Below, one piece after another: positions 26,043 to 34,558 of a stretch of DNA of 64,000 bases (the stretch's first letter is position 1; every line of letters starts with the position of its first letter). The notes under the pieces are model-generated. The model did no database searches. It worked only from the letters and a program-made list of their open reading frames with translations, and was not told the DNA's origin. Source of the DNA: UBA6016 sp041915365 (GTDB taxonomy: Bacteria; Campylobacterota; Campylobacteria; Campylobacterales; UBA6016); contig JAYSBP010000001.1 of the NCBI GenBank assembly GCA_041915365.1, positions 62,001-126,000 on the forward strand, given 5' to 3'. A program made the translations under genes and the position numbers.

Positions 26043-27506
26043 CTAAAAGAAGTAGTTAAGCTCTATTCTGAGTTCTTTGTTTGAAGTGTTATTTGTTATT
26101 CCACTTGTTGCAGTACCAGTATTTGTTGGACTAATTTTTGCAACTATATCATTCTTCTGAACCATAGTTCTCACTTTTGTCTCAAGACCTTTTACATAAG
26201 GAACTTTGTAGGCTACGTCAAAATTCCACTGTATAGTATCGCCGTTGCCATAGTATCTATCAGTCATAGATTGATACGGCACTTTACCTGGGTCTCTATC
26301 ATAGAATGAGTATGAAAGAAGTGCGCTCATACCTTTTGCCAAAGCTGAGAAGTCATAGTCAAACTGCGCTTTATAAGCTTTTGTGTTTGCATTCCAATCT
26401 GTTTGGGTCATACTTCTTGTATAGCCCTCTGTTGGAAATCCTCTCCAAGGAGCAAGAAGGTCACCTGATTTTGCCGTATTTGAATAAGCAAGGAGAAATT
26501 TCGCATCTTTGTATTTCGAAATAGCACGAACTGCGTACATATGTGTATCTATCTTATCGTTGTCGTCACCTTTTAAAGCAACGGCAGCTGTAGCCATTGT
26601 TGGATTACCTGATTTAGGCTTTATTATTCCACCTGCACCTTGGTCCATTTGTTTGAAAAATCTACCGCCAAGCATAAGACCGAAATCGCCAAACTTCATA
26701 TCATAATTTGCTTCTGCAACATATTGTCTTACTATATCTGGCCAGTTCATCATCCAGGCTTGAAGCTCAAGCCCTTTTATTGACGTATTTTTTATACCAA
26801 CAATAGACACAGCCGCCACGTCTTCCTTGCCGCCAGTTATAGCTGCTGTATAACTAGTATGGTAATAGTTTTTAATGGCATCCGGTGTATCGCCAGTATC
26901 AGCCATGTTGTTAAACGTATCTCTGCCCCTCTCCTTGATAGCGGTCGCATAATCTAGCATAAATGATGTATTGCCAACCTCTTTTACAAGCACGGAAGCA
27001 CCCTGAATGGATATTGGAATCATCTTTGTATCGTTGGGTGTAATAAATGGATTTGTCATCAAAAATCTACCGACTTTTACGCTAGATTTTGATATATCGT
27101 ATTGCAAATATGCCTGCGCCAAAACGCTGTAGCTTTTACCAAAGTCGCTAGTTTGAGCCGGAACGCTTCTAAAAAATAAATCCGAAGCCGTAGTGTTTCT
27201 GGCGTTGTTGTTATTTTCCGTAATACCTGGATTTTGAACGGTATAAAAACCGGCGCCGGCGCTTATGCCATAAAGTGGGGCTGTTTTATAAATAAGGCTA
27301 CCGCCGATAGACAGACCTTTGCCGTCTATGTCAGCAGCCGTTCCCCAGTTGCCTCCATTTCTATCCCAATCAGTATTGAAATAATGTGCCCTAATTCTAC
27401 CGTCAAGCTTGCCTTCTTTGAAGGCGCTCTCTAGGTCAGTGGCGCCAAATGAAGCGGTAGCTCCACAGGCCAAAACGAATGCTAAACTTAGTTTTGTAAT
27501 CCTCAT
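26043..27506 (-). CDS. OprD-like outer membrane porin in the sulfur island
   Basis: A 487-residue beta-barrel with a signal peptide (MRITKLSLAFVLACGATASFG) then DLESAFKEGKLDGRIR. It shares TAPLYGISAGAGFYT and SSVKVGRFLM with the iron-block porin at 3409-4755, so the two are diverged paralogues. It ends in an aromatic residue (LNYFF). Its own promoter region carries a 12-bp inverted repeat, suggesting regulated expression. The position downstream of sox suggests uptake of a sulfur compound such as thiosulfate or tetrathionate; this is inferred. Confidence 0.85.
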   Translation of the reverse strand: MRITKLSLAFVLACGATASFGATDLESAFKEGKLDGRIRAHYFNTDWDRNGGNWGTAADIDGKGLSIGGSLIYKTAPLYGISAGAGFYTVQNPGITENNNNARNTTASDLFFRSVPAQTSDFGKSYSVLAQAYLQYDISKSSVKVGRFLMTNPFITPNDTKMIPISIQGASVLVKEVGNTSFMLDYATAIKERGRDTFNNMADTGDTPDAIKNYYHTSYTAAITGGKEDVAAVSIVGIKNTSIKGLELQAWMMNWPDIVRQYVAEANYDMKFGDFGLMLGGRFFKQMDQGAGGIIKPKSGNPTMATAAVALKGDDNDKIDTHMYAVRAISKYKDAKFLLAYSNTAKSGDLLAPWRGFPTEGYTRSMTQTDWNANTKAYKAQFDYDFSALAKGMSALLSYSFYDRDPGKVPYQSMTDRYYGNGDTIQWNFDVAYKVPYVKGLETKVRTMVQKNDIVAKISPTNTGTATSGITNNTSNKELRIELNYFF

Positions 27507-27526
27507 AAACTTCTCCTTGTTTTTGA

Positions 27527-27556
27527 TTTCGTTATATTACAATAAATATTACGAAA
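27527..27556 (-). promoter_or_regulatory. 12-bp inverted repeat upstream of the sulfur-island porin
   Basis: TTTCGTTATATT (27527-27538) and AATATTACGAAA (27545-27556) are reverse complements with a single mismatch around a six-base spacer. It lies 21-50 bases before the porin ATG, after the soxW-like gene. This is a strong operator candidate; the regulator is unknown. Confidence 0.55.
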
Positions 27557-27598
27557 ATATTTGTTATTTTTTTATACATAACCGCCAAAACGTACTAT

Positions 27599-28003
27599 TT
27601 AATTTTTTGTGCCTGCTTTTTTGATGGCAACCTCCAAAAAAGAGTCAAAATCAGTGGCATTCCAAGCACCAAAAACGGGCGGCATTAGTCTTTTGCCGTT
27701 TTTGTCAACAAAGAAGAACGTTGGAGTACCTCTTGTCTGAAATTCTCTTGGAATCTCATCACTATCGGCGTACAAAACCACAGGTGCAAAATACTTGTTT
27801 ATCTTGACTACTATTTCATTGTTTTTGAACGTCGTATTTGCCATCTCTATGCAGTATTTACAAGAGTGGCTGGAGATCTCCACCATGAGTATCTTTCCCT
27901 CTTTTTTTGCAATGTTTTTCGCATCATCTAGCTTCATCCACGAAATCTCAGCACCAAAACAAACAACACCGAAAATCAACGTCGTAAAAATATACTTCAA
28001 CAT
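27599..28003 (-). CDS. soxW: SoxW-like periplasmic thioredoxin (CKYC)
   Basis: A 134-residue exported thioredoxin-fold protein with a signal peptide (MLKYIFTTLIFGVVCFG), active site CKYC near residues 48-51 and cis-Pro loop GTPTFFF. SoxW proteins keep Sox components reduced. It shares layout with the protein at 13078-13479. It lies 14 bases after the DsrE-like gene at the end of the sox operon, which supports the assignment. Confidence 0.8.
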   Translation of the reverse strand: MLKYIFTTLIFGVVCFGAEISWMKLDDAKNIAKKEGKILMVEISSHSCKYCIEMANTTFKNNEIVVKINKYFAPVVLYADSDEIPREFQTRGTPTFFFVDKNGKRLMPPVFGAWNATDFDSFLEVAIKKAGTKN

Positions 28004-28017
28004 ATTATTATCCTAAT

Positions 28018-28455
28018 TCACGGGACAAGATAAATCCAGCCCGCAAGCTTTCTCTCGATTAACTCTTGCATACCGGCTCTCGTATAGCTAATCTCGTTTA
28101 GCATATCAGCTTTTGAGAGTTTTTTTGTATCCATGGTATTTTCGCATGCTATAAACTCAACCCCGCTCTCCATCAAAGACTCAACCCTGTCTTTGAGCGG
28201 CGTATCTTTTTTGACAAGGAAAATACCGTCATTTAGGCATACGACGGCTATATCTATATGTCCTGGGTCGTAAGCTTTTTGCAGGTTGACTATATAGCTA
28301 ATCATACGTCCGGCACTCTTCTCGTCGCCATATCCAAACTGAAATACAACCCTTCTTGGATGCTCTATACTGGGATGCGGAGAGGCATATCTAGACTTCA
28401 TCTCTCCAGCAATAAGAGCCGATAAAAAGACTAGCAGGAGGAGGATTTTTTTCAC
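28018..28455 (-). CDS. Exported DsrE-family protein of the sox operon
   Basis: A 145-residue periplasmic protein with signal peptide (MKKILLLLVFLSALIAG). The DsrE/F core is visible: RVVFQFGYGDEKSAGR, then HIDIAVVCLNDGIFLV, then GVEFIACENTM with the cysteine at the usual DsrE position (about residue 104). It overlaps the DUF302 gene start-to-stop by four bases. DsrE-family proteins carry persulfide sulfur in other sulfur oxidisers, so a carrier role alongside SoxYZ is reasonable but inferred. Confidence 0.75.
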   Translation of the reverse strand: MKKILLLLVFLSALIAGEMKSRYASPHPSIEHPRRVVFQFGYGDEKSAGRMISYIVNLQKAYDPGHIDIAVVCLNDGIFLVKKDTPLKDRVESLMESGVEFIACENTMDTKKLSKADMLNEISYTRAGMQELIERKLAGWIYLVP

Positions 28456-29384
28456 TCCGCCGCCTCTTTTAGGAAGCTTTTAGCGATATTTTCCGCATCT
28501 TGCATTATTTTGATATGCTCCGCATTTGTGATATTCGTGTGCACAACCCAATTTTTTGTCGGCGGAAATCCGATATGAATCATATTTTCACCCTTTAACT
28601 TGTAAAAGTATACCGAACAAGGGGCAAAAACTCCGGCCTCCGGACGCTCTTTTGAAGCGTTGTAAATAACCTTTAGCTTGCATATCGAATACGTCTCAAA
28701 AAACTCGTATTTAGAGGCGTCAGCCTTCACTTTTTCAAGCTCAGATTTTACATCCGTAATATTTGAGATTTTGAAACCTTCAACCTCAAGGGCGCTTTCA
28801 AACTCTTTTTGCAAAGCTTCCTTTTTTGACACAGCATTATCGGTAGCCTTCAGCTTCACCTCTGCGTCAAAAAATAGTTCCTTATCGGCTTTTGGCTGTA
28901 CTTTATAGCCAAGCTTAACACTTTTTGCGTCGCCAATTGATTTTTTGAGCGATTTTTCAAGGTTGTTTTCGCTTTTTTTGAGAAGAGACGAAACACCCTT
29001 GTCGGTAATTCCAGTCGCTAGCAATATAGCGTCGGCACCGACAAATCCCACATAGCTTTTTTGCTCACCTTTTTTTTGATAGATGAGCACAGTATACGGG
29101 ACAAAACCGCCAAGACGTGGATGTTTTGCCACCGCCGTACCGAGCGTTTTTGCATCAAATACCGTTAGGTTATAGTAAAGCTCATAGTCACTTTGCTCGA
29201 ACTGCTTTTGAAACGCTACGTTTAAGTCTCTCTCATCCGCCGGGACAAATCCAGCCTTTGCAATACCTTCAGATACGACTTTAACAAGCTCTTTGCCGCT
29301 CTTTGCGCTCTCAAGTAGCACAAAGCTCTCGCCAGCAAACGCAAAAGCCGCCATCGATAGGATAGTTAATATAAATTTTCTCAT
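28452..29384 (-). CDS. Exported protein with tandem DUF302-like domains
   Basis: A 310-residue protein with a signal peptide (MRKFILTILSMAAFAFAG) and two similar halves (about 20-160 and 170-305). Each half contains a basic stretch leading to an Ala/Pro beta-strand motif (GGFVPYTVLIYQKKGEQ and GVFAPCSVYFYKLKGEN), the DUF302 pattern. Function unknown; DUF302 proteins occur next to sulfur and redox genes. The start overlaps the soxB stop by four bases, so it is part of the sox operon. Confidence 0.72.
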   Translation of the reverse strand: MRKFILTILSMAAFAFAGESFVLLESAKSGKELVKVVSEGIAKAGFVPADERDLNVAFQKQFEQSDYELYYNLTVFDAKTLGTAVAKHPRLGGFVPYTVLIYQKKGEQKSYVGFVGADAILLATGITDKGVSSLLKKSENNLEKSLKKSIGDAKSVKLGYKVQPKADKELFFDAEVKLKATDNAVSKKEALQKEFESALEVEGFKISNITDVKSELEKVKADASKYEFFETYSICKLKVIYNASKERPEAGVFAPCSVYFYKLKGENMIHIGFPPTKNWVVHTNITNAEHIKIMQDAENIAKSFLKEAAE

Positions 29385-31108
29385 TTGATGTCCAATACTC
29401 TGACATTTGAGTGCTCTGGAGCCGACACGACTTTTTGTTTTTTGATGTAATCTATCGTCACATCATAAACGGGTGTTATCATCGATTCTCTCAGGTTTTT
29501 ACCGGCTTTTTGAACGTTGCCACCCCATGCGCTCATAAGATATGTTTTTTTCATATCTATTGGCTTACCGCCAACTCTCATATTTGTGATACGCTCGCCG
29601 CTTTTTGAGCCTATTCTGATGTCATATGTGACGCCTGTTAGCCTACTCATATCTCCGCCTTGTTGATATATAGGGTCTGGGTTGAATACATTATCAGCTA
29701 TATCTTCAAGTAGTTTGTGAAATTGTTCGCCACCCATCTCAAACGTATAAACATTCGGATAGGTGATGGCGGTCATATCATATACATCATCAGCCGTAAT
29801 ATCAGAGTTTGGCAGCACCGTAGTCCCCCATCTAAAGCCCGGCGTAAAGACTATATCACTCCCAAATTTATTCATACAAGCATCGCCTATCACCCTGTCA
29901 AACGTCGAATAAAACGTATCTCTTTTGTAGAGTAGAGTTTTTGTTTTGCCGATTGGGGTTAGTAGTTCACTCTCAAAAGGTGCATACTCGTTTTTGACAA
30001 GCTCTTCCATTTTTTTGTCGGCTGGAATGATATTTGAAGCTATCGGAATGAGCTTATAGCTATAATCCACTAGCTTTCCGTTTTTCACGTCAAGGTCAAG
30101 TCTACTGATATACTTGCCGTGGCTTCCGGAGATTATTATTAGGGTATTTCCTACTTTCATTGGCTGTGGGGCTGGGTCATGCGTATGTCCAGAGAGTATG
30201 ATGTCGATACCTTTTACCCTTTTTGCAACCTCTTGGTCTACATTAAAGCCGTCATGAGAGAGCAACACAACAAGGTCACACTTGCCCCTTAGCTCATTGA
30301 CGTATTTTTGCATATCTTCAAGACGCAGACCATAGCTCCAACCATCTACGTTTACTGGATTTGCAGTTTTCGTATACGGGAATGATTGACCCAAAAAGCC
30401 TATTTTTACGCCGTTCATATTTTTTATAGAATATGGCTTGTAAATTAGCTCGTTCCACTCTTCATCTGATATGTTTTGGCTAATAAACTCAGCGTTTAGC
30501 ATCCCTTTTGTCTCTTTGTCTCCCGTTAGTTTCAACACTTGTTCTTTACCGTAAGTAAACTCCCAGTGTCCGACCATCATATCAACGCCAAGCATATTTT
30601 GGGCTTTTACTATCGCTTCACCCTTTGTCTTTAGACCTATGGCCGTACCTTGCCAAGTGTCGCCGGAGTCTAGCAGCAATACTTTGTCTTCGCCTCTCTC
30701 TTTTCTAACAGCATCCACTACTGTTTTGATATGAGCCGCACCGCCCATCTTGCCGAATTTATTAGCAAGGGCTGAAAAGTCTATATAAGTATCAAAGTAG
30801 CTGTCCACGGAGCCTTTTTTGAGGCCGTAAAACTTCATAAAGGCACTACCAGACAAAAATCCAGGTAACCCGACAAGTGATTTTGCAGATACTAGAGTCG
30901 ACGGCTCCCTCCAATAAAGCGGCTTAAGGTGAGCATGCCAATCGCACATATGGAGTAGCGTAACGTTGCCTTTCGGTTTGAAACCGTCATACATCAAGTT
31001 TTCCATAGAAAGCTTGTCTATCGCAGAGGCTTCCAAAAAATTTGGAGTTGCCGCAGATACGCCTAGCGCTGCCGCTAGATAGAGAAAATCTCTTCTTGAA
31101 ATATCCAT
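29381..31108 (-). CDS. soxB: SoxB, dimanganese thiosulfohydrolase
   Basis: Periplasmic enzyme that releases sulfate from the SoxY-bound sulfone. The 575 residues start with a twin-arginine signal (SRRDFLYLAAALG). The 5'-nucleotidase-like metallophosphatase core has D56 and H58 (CDWHAH), LDSGDTWQG, VGHWEF in place of the usual GNHE/GNHEF, and LSGHTHDP, and the C-terminal nucleotidase domain follows. Nine bases separate it from soxA. Confidence 0.93.
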   Translation of the reverse strand: MDISRRDFLYLAAALGVSAATPNFLEASAIDKLSMENLMYDGFKPKGNVTLLHMCDWHAHLKPLYWREPSTLVSAKSLVGLPGFLSGSAFMKFYGLKKGSVDSYFDTYIDFSALANKFGKMGGAAHIKTVVDAVRKERGEDKVLLLDSGDTWQGTAIGLKTKGEAIVKAQNMLGVDMMVGHWEFTYGKEQVLKLTGDKETKGMLNAEFISQNISDEEWNELIYKPYSIKNMNGVKIGFLGQSFPYTKTANPVNVDGWSYGLRLEDMQKYVNELRGKCDLVVLLSHDGFNVDQEVAKRVKGIDIILSGHTHDPAPQPMKVGNTLIIISGSHGKYISRLDLDVKNGKLVDYSYKLIPIASNIIPADKKMEELVKNEYAPFESELLTPIGKTKTLLYKRDTFYSTFDRVIGDACMNKFGSDIVFTPGFRWGTTVLPNSDITADDVYDMTAITYPNVYTFEMGGEQFHKLLEDIADNVFNPDPIYQQGGDMSRLTGVTYDIRIGSKSGERITNMRVGGKPIDMKKTYLMSAWGGNVQKAGKNLRESMITPVYDVTIDYIKKQKVVSAPEHSNVRVLDIK

Positions 31109-31116
31109 AATGCCCC

Positions 31117-31878
31117 CTACCTTTTCAAGCCAGGGATTGCTATGGCTTGAGCGTTTGCAAGTGAGCGTACATAGAGCTCAAGCGATACCATCTCTTTTGA
31201 GCCTATAGGCAGCTGTGCTTGAGATGAATTTTGCATGCACCCTTGAAATCTTTTTTGCAGCGTCGTAAGCTCTGATTTTGTCATTCTGTACGCAGGCCAC
31301 GTCGCCCCACTTTTAAAATCAGGAGCGCCAAGATTTGGGAGTATTTGCATCCTAAGCCTCATACCAAGCACACCTTGCGAGTGGCATGAGTAACAAGAAA
31401 GACCTCTTGCCCCTCTTTGCGTATAGTATATTTTTTTGCCGTACTCATAAGCCGCTTTTGCGTGTTCGCTGCTTATGTCGACATTCATTTTTTGCTCATT
31501 CGCAAGAGAAAACACATAGGCAGACATAAACACCATATCTTCGCTAGTCAGCTTAAACGGCTTTAACCCTTTTTCACCCATAGCCATCTGAAGCATCTGG
31601 TCTATCGCTATCACCTTGCCGACTTTTGCCACATATTTTGGATATGTCGCAAGCTCTGCTGATAGTTTTGATTTTTCTACGCCAAGTATTTTTGCAAGCT
31701 CATCGTTTGTCCCGAATGTTTTTTTGAATATTGCCTCACCCTTCGACACATACAGCTCACCTGGATTTTCATCTGCAGAATAAAGCTGTTTGTCGGCATC
31801 GCTCATAGAGAGATTTTCGGCAAAAAGGTTGCTACACAAAAGAGCTGCTATGGCAGCCGTAAGCGCTACTTTTTTCAT
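31117..31878 (-). CDS. soxA: SoxA, monoheme cytochrome c subunit of SoxAX
   Basis: With SoxX it conjugates thiosulfate to the SoxY cysteine. The 253 residues have a signal peptide (MKKVALTAAIAALLCSNLFA), one heme site CYSCH (162-166) and the active cysteine ligand C214 in RFQGCMQN. There is no second CxxCH, so this is the one-heme SoxA type. It lies nine bases after soxZ. Confidence 0.92.
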   Translation of the reverse strand: MKKVALTAAIAALLCSNLFAENLSMSDADKQLYSADENPGELYVSKGEAIFKKTFGTNDELAKILGVEKSKLSAELATYPKYVAKVGKVIAIDQMLQMAMGEKGLKPFKLTSEDMVFMSAYVFSLANEQKMNVDISSEHAKAAYEYGKKIYYTQRGARGLSCYSCHSQGVLGMRLRMQILPNLGAPDFKSGATWPAYRMTKSELTTLQKRFQGCMQNSSQAQLPIGSKEMVSLELYVRSLANAQAIAIPGLKR

Positions 31879-31887
31879 ATTTCGTCC

Positions 31888-32205
31888 TTAAATATCTTTT
31901 GTGCCTTCTTGCACTTCGCCTTTATTGTCTGTAGCTACTATTTTTAGTTGAGCGTTTTTTGTCACTTTCAAATTAAAACTGATAAAAGGGTTTACACTCA
32001 CGCTTGCCGTCATATCCATTGTTGTTATGCTCTTACCGTCGAATTCCACAACCACTTTTTGAATATGATGCGCAGGAATTATCTTGCCGTCTTTATCTTT
32101 TCTTAGTCCAGTTTCCATCGGATGCTCTAGTATTGCATCTACTTGAATTATGTCGCCCACATTGTATGTTTTTGGTTTTGTTTTTATCATTACGCTTCTT
32201 GCCAT
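31888..32205 (-). CDS. soxZ: SoxZ, sulfur-carrier complex subunit
   Basis: Fn3-like partner of SoxY in the periplasmic carrier complex; it has no signal peptide of its own, as usual, and is exported with SoxY. The 105 residues include HPMETGLRKDKDGKIIPAHHI, a SoxZ hallmark. The frame is open to 32253, but ATG 32205 with AAAGGA upstream gives the normal N-terminus (MARSVMIKTKP). Confidence 0.93.
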   Translation of the reverse strand: MARSVMIKTKPKTYNVGDIIQVDAILEHPMETGLRKDKDGKIIPAHHIQKVVVEFDGKSITTMDMTASVSVNPFISFNLKVTKNAQLKIVATDNKGEVQEGTKDI

Positions 32206-32256
32206 CTTAAATCCTTTGTATTTTTTCGTATATAAAATTTTAGTTGTTGGCAATTA

Positions 32257-32703
32257 TCAGCCGCAACCGCCGATAGTCACTTTTACGTTTTTGGTATCTT
32301 TAAGGAATGAGCCATCCGATAATTCTGCCACCACGAATACATCTTGGCTTTTCGCGAGCTTGGTTCTTGTTGAAAAATACGCCTTTCCGTTTGCCGGTGT
32401 TAGATTGACCGTCACTATTCTAGGTGTAGGATTGCCCGCCGCATATAGGTGAATCGCTTTTACGTAGTTGCCCTCTTCCATCGGATGATTAACCTCTACT
32501 TTTAGGGGTACGACTTGTCCATTTTCTGCGATAGCCGGCGCTACAAGTACAGCAGTGCCCGTTTTTGCCCCTTTTTGGCCTACTATTTTTGATATTTGCT
32601 CATCCGTGCTAAGCTCAGCCGCCAACGCTCTAAGCGGACTTACCGCAACAAGTGCGACTGATGCCATAATGCTCATATTTTTTAGAAATTCTCTTCTTTG
32701 CAT
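32257..32703 (-). CDS. soxY: SoxY, sulfur covalently binding protein
   Basis: Carries sulfur intermediates on its C-terminal cysteine. The 148 residues begin with a signal (MQRREFLKNMSIMASVALVAVS) whose RREFLK is twin-arginine-like. The Ig-like domain has VNHPMEEGNYV. The end reads VTIGGCG then stop, one Gly shorter than the usual GGCGG; the reactive Cys147 is kept. AGGAG precedes the ATG. Confidence 0.92.
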   Translation of the reverse strand: MQRREFLKNMSIMASVALVAVSPLRALAAELSTDEQISKIVGQKGAKTGTAVLVAPAIAENGQVVPLKVEVNHPMEEGNYVKAIHLYAAGNPTPRIVTVNLTPANGKAYFSTRTKLAKSQDVFVVAELSDGSFLKDTKNVKVTIGGCG

Positions 32704-32718
32704 GCTTATTCTCCTAAA

Positions 32719-33279
32719 TTATTTTTTATCGGCAAATATATACGATACGACATCGCACACTTCGCTCTCATTCATTAGCTTGGTTGTCAGATTGACGGTC
32801 ATAGATGTCTCAGGGTTGTCGATTCTCGGGTCTGAGATTTTCTGGTAAACCCATTTTGCGTCCCTAACCCCTGTTTTTACCATGTTATTGTGGTATCCGC
32901 TCAAATCAGGGCCTATGTTGCCATATCCATTTGCTTTTTCTATTTGATGGCACGCCACACAATTCCCAAAGTTTTTATTTTTTGGATATTCAAAGCCGTA
33001 TTTTGAAGATACGTTTGAGTCATTGTTTAGCTCGTTAAATATGAGCTTGCCTCTCTCAATAGACGATTTATCCTGCTTGACGCAGTTTGCCGGCATCTCG
33101 TGTTTTTTTGGCTCGCCTAGCAAATCGCTATTTAGAATTTTGAGTCCGTCTGGGGATTCTATCGCAGCGGTAACAAGCGTAGATTCGCTTTGTGACGAGA
33201 CGGCGCATCCGGCGAATATAACCGCGACGGCGACTGTGCAACATAGAGCTATGCCCTTTGTGTGCGGCTGTCTTTTCAT
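32719..33279 (-). CDS. soxX: SoxX, monoheme cytochrome c subunit of SoxAX
   Basis: Electron-transfer subunit of the SoxAX heme enzyme. ATG 33279 gives 186 residues; an in-frame GTG at 33285 is embedded in the AAAGGAG ribosome binding site and so is unlikely. The hydrophobic leader ends AVIFAGC, a lipobox-like sequence, so it may be a lipoprotein. The heme site is CVACH (107-111 in this numbering) and the likely axial Met lies in ETSMTV near 160. It is the first gene of soxXYZAB. Confidence 0.9.
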   Translation of the reverse strand: MKRQPHTKGIALCCTVAVAVIFAGCAVSSQSESTLVTAAIESPDGLKILNSDLLGEPKKHEMPANCVKQDKSSIERGKLIFNELNNDSNVSSKYGFEYPKNKNFGNCVACHQIEKANGYGNIGPDLSGYHNNMVKTGVRDAKWVYQKISDPRIDNPETSMTVNLTTKLMNESEVCDVVSYIFADKK

Positions 33280-33332
33280 CGACACTCCTTTAGAAAAATT
33301 TATACAAAGTGGTTGATATTGTATTGGAAATA

Positions 33333-33338
33333 ATTATA
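33333..33338 (-). promoter_or_regulatory. Probable -10 of the sox operon
   Basis: TATAAT on the minus strand would start transcription near 33326, giving a leader of about 47 bases with AAAGGAG before soxX. Two ATATTG copies (33316-33321 and 33336-33341), 20 bases apart on the plus strand, flank this region and might be regulator contacts. Confidence 0.4.
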
Positions 33339-33391
33339 TTGCTGAGAATGTAAAAAAGGCGTAAAAAATTGGAGGTTTATTGCAACTTTAT

Positions 33392-34558
33392 CTATAAAAT
33401 TATTTTAAAAATATACTTAAATCTACTACCATTACCCAGCTCGGACTCCACCAAAACCGCTATGTCTTCATCGTTGCATATATTTTTTACTATATTTAGC
33501 CCAAGCCCGAAACCGCCTTTTGACATCTCTTCACGGTAGTACCTGTCAAATATTCTGTCCGGAGACTCTATACCTATCCCATAATCTTGAAATACAAGAG
33601 TTGCCGTTGTTTCACTTTTGTTGAGCCCTACTTTGATTTTTGAATTTTCGTGGCTGTATTTTATGGCATTTGAGAGATTGTTATCGATAAGCCTATTTAG
33701 ACGAATTTTGTTTGCATATACATAGCAACCATCGCAAAGCTCACTTTGTATCTCTATCCCCTTCATCTGCGCTATCTCGGTAAAATACTCCACCCTATCG
33801 GCCACCGCTTCGCCTAGATTTATTTTTTCTCTACCAAACTCCACTTTTTCCGCTTTTATTAAATATTCCATATCGTTGTAGAGGTTTGAGAGGCTTTTTG
33901 ATGCCGCATTTATTCTTGAGAGGTGTTTGTTTTCTCCGTATTTCATACAAAAAAGCTCTATGTTTGTCGTGATGATAGCAAGCGGAGTATTGATTTCGTG
34001 TATGGCGTCTTTTATGAACCTATCAAGATTTTCATTCATCTGCCTTAACGGTTTTTCAAACAAACGTATAAGGTACAAATAAACCCCAAAAAGCAGCATC
34101 AATGCAACAAGTAAAAATAAAAGCAGCTTAAAATACAGCTCACTCTCATAGAAATCTTTTGATACGACTAGATAATCAGCCCCAAAGTACACGGACGGTG
34201 GCAGCCCATATACATAATATCTTTTTGCCCCAACCTTTGCATACCCAGGGGTGAGCGAAGGGGTAAAATCAAGATTTGAAAAAATAACTTTTTTGGAAGA
34301 GCTAAAAAGTGCGGACTTATACATCTTATATCTTGGAAAATAAAAATAATGTTCTTTGGAGGAATCAAATCTATCCATCTCGACTATTATTCTTCTCGCT
34401 TGATTATACAGCTCTGCCTCGCTTTTGGCCTCCTCTGTCGCACGCACTAAAGAGGCGTACTCATATAAAAAAAAGCTAAAAATAATGGTCGTGGCCACAC
34501 TAAATAAAAATGCAAAGCGAACGGCATAGTTTTTAGGCTTTATCAATTTTGTACCCAA
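33392..34558 (-). CDS. Sensor histidine kinase of the sox-adjacent sensory operon
   Basis: A 388-residue membrane kinase: TM 12-32, a small periplasmic domain of about 105 residues, TM 142-164, phospho-acceptor H187 in DAIHEINTPL, N-box DNNLSNAIKYS, and GFGLGLNIVKN. The start is TTG 34558, inside the response regulator gene; TTG 34546 is an alternative. It lies 113 bases before soxX on the same strand, so control of sulfur oxidation is a reasonable inference. Confidence 0.88.
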   Translation of the reverse strand: MGTKLIKPKNYAVRFAFLFSVATTIIFSFFLYEYASLVRATEEAKSEAELYNQARRIIVEMDRFDSSKEHYFYFPRYKMYKSALFSSSKKVIFSNLDFTPSLTPGYAKVGAKRYYVYGLPPSVYFGADYLVVSKDFYESELYFKLLLFLLVALMLLFGVYLYLIRLFEKPLRQMNENLDRFIKDAIHEINTPLAIITTNIELFCMKYGENKHLSRINAASKSLSNLYNDMEYLIKAEKVEFGREKINLGEAVADRVEYFTEIAQMKGIEIQSELCDGCYVYANKIRLNRLIDNNLSNAIKYSHENSKIKVGLNKSETTATLVFQDYGIGIESPDRIFDRYYREEMSKGGFGLGLNIVKNICNDEDIAVLVESELGNGSRFKYIFKIIL

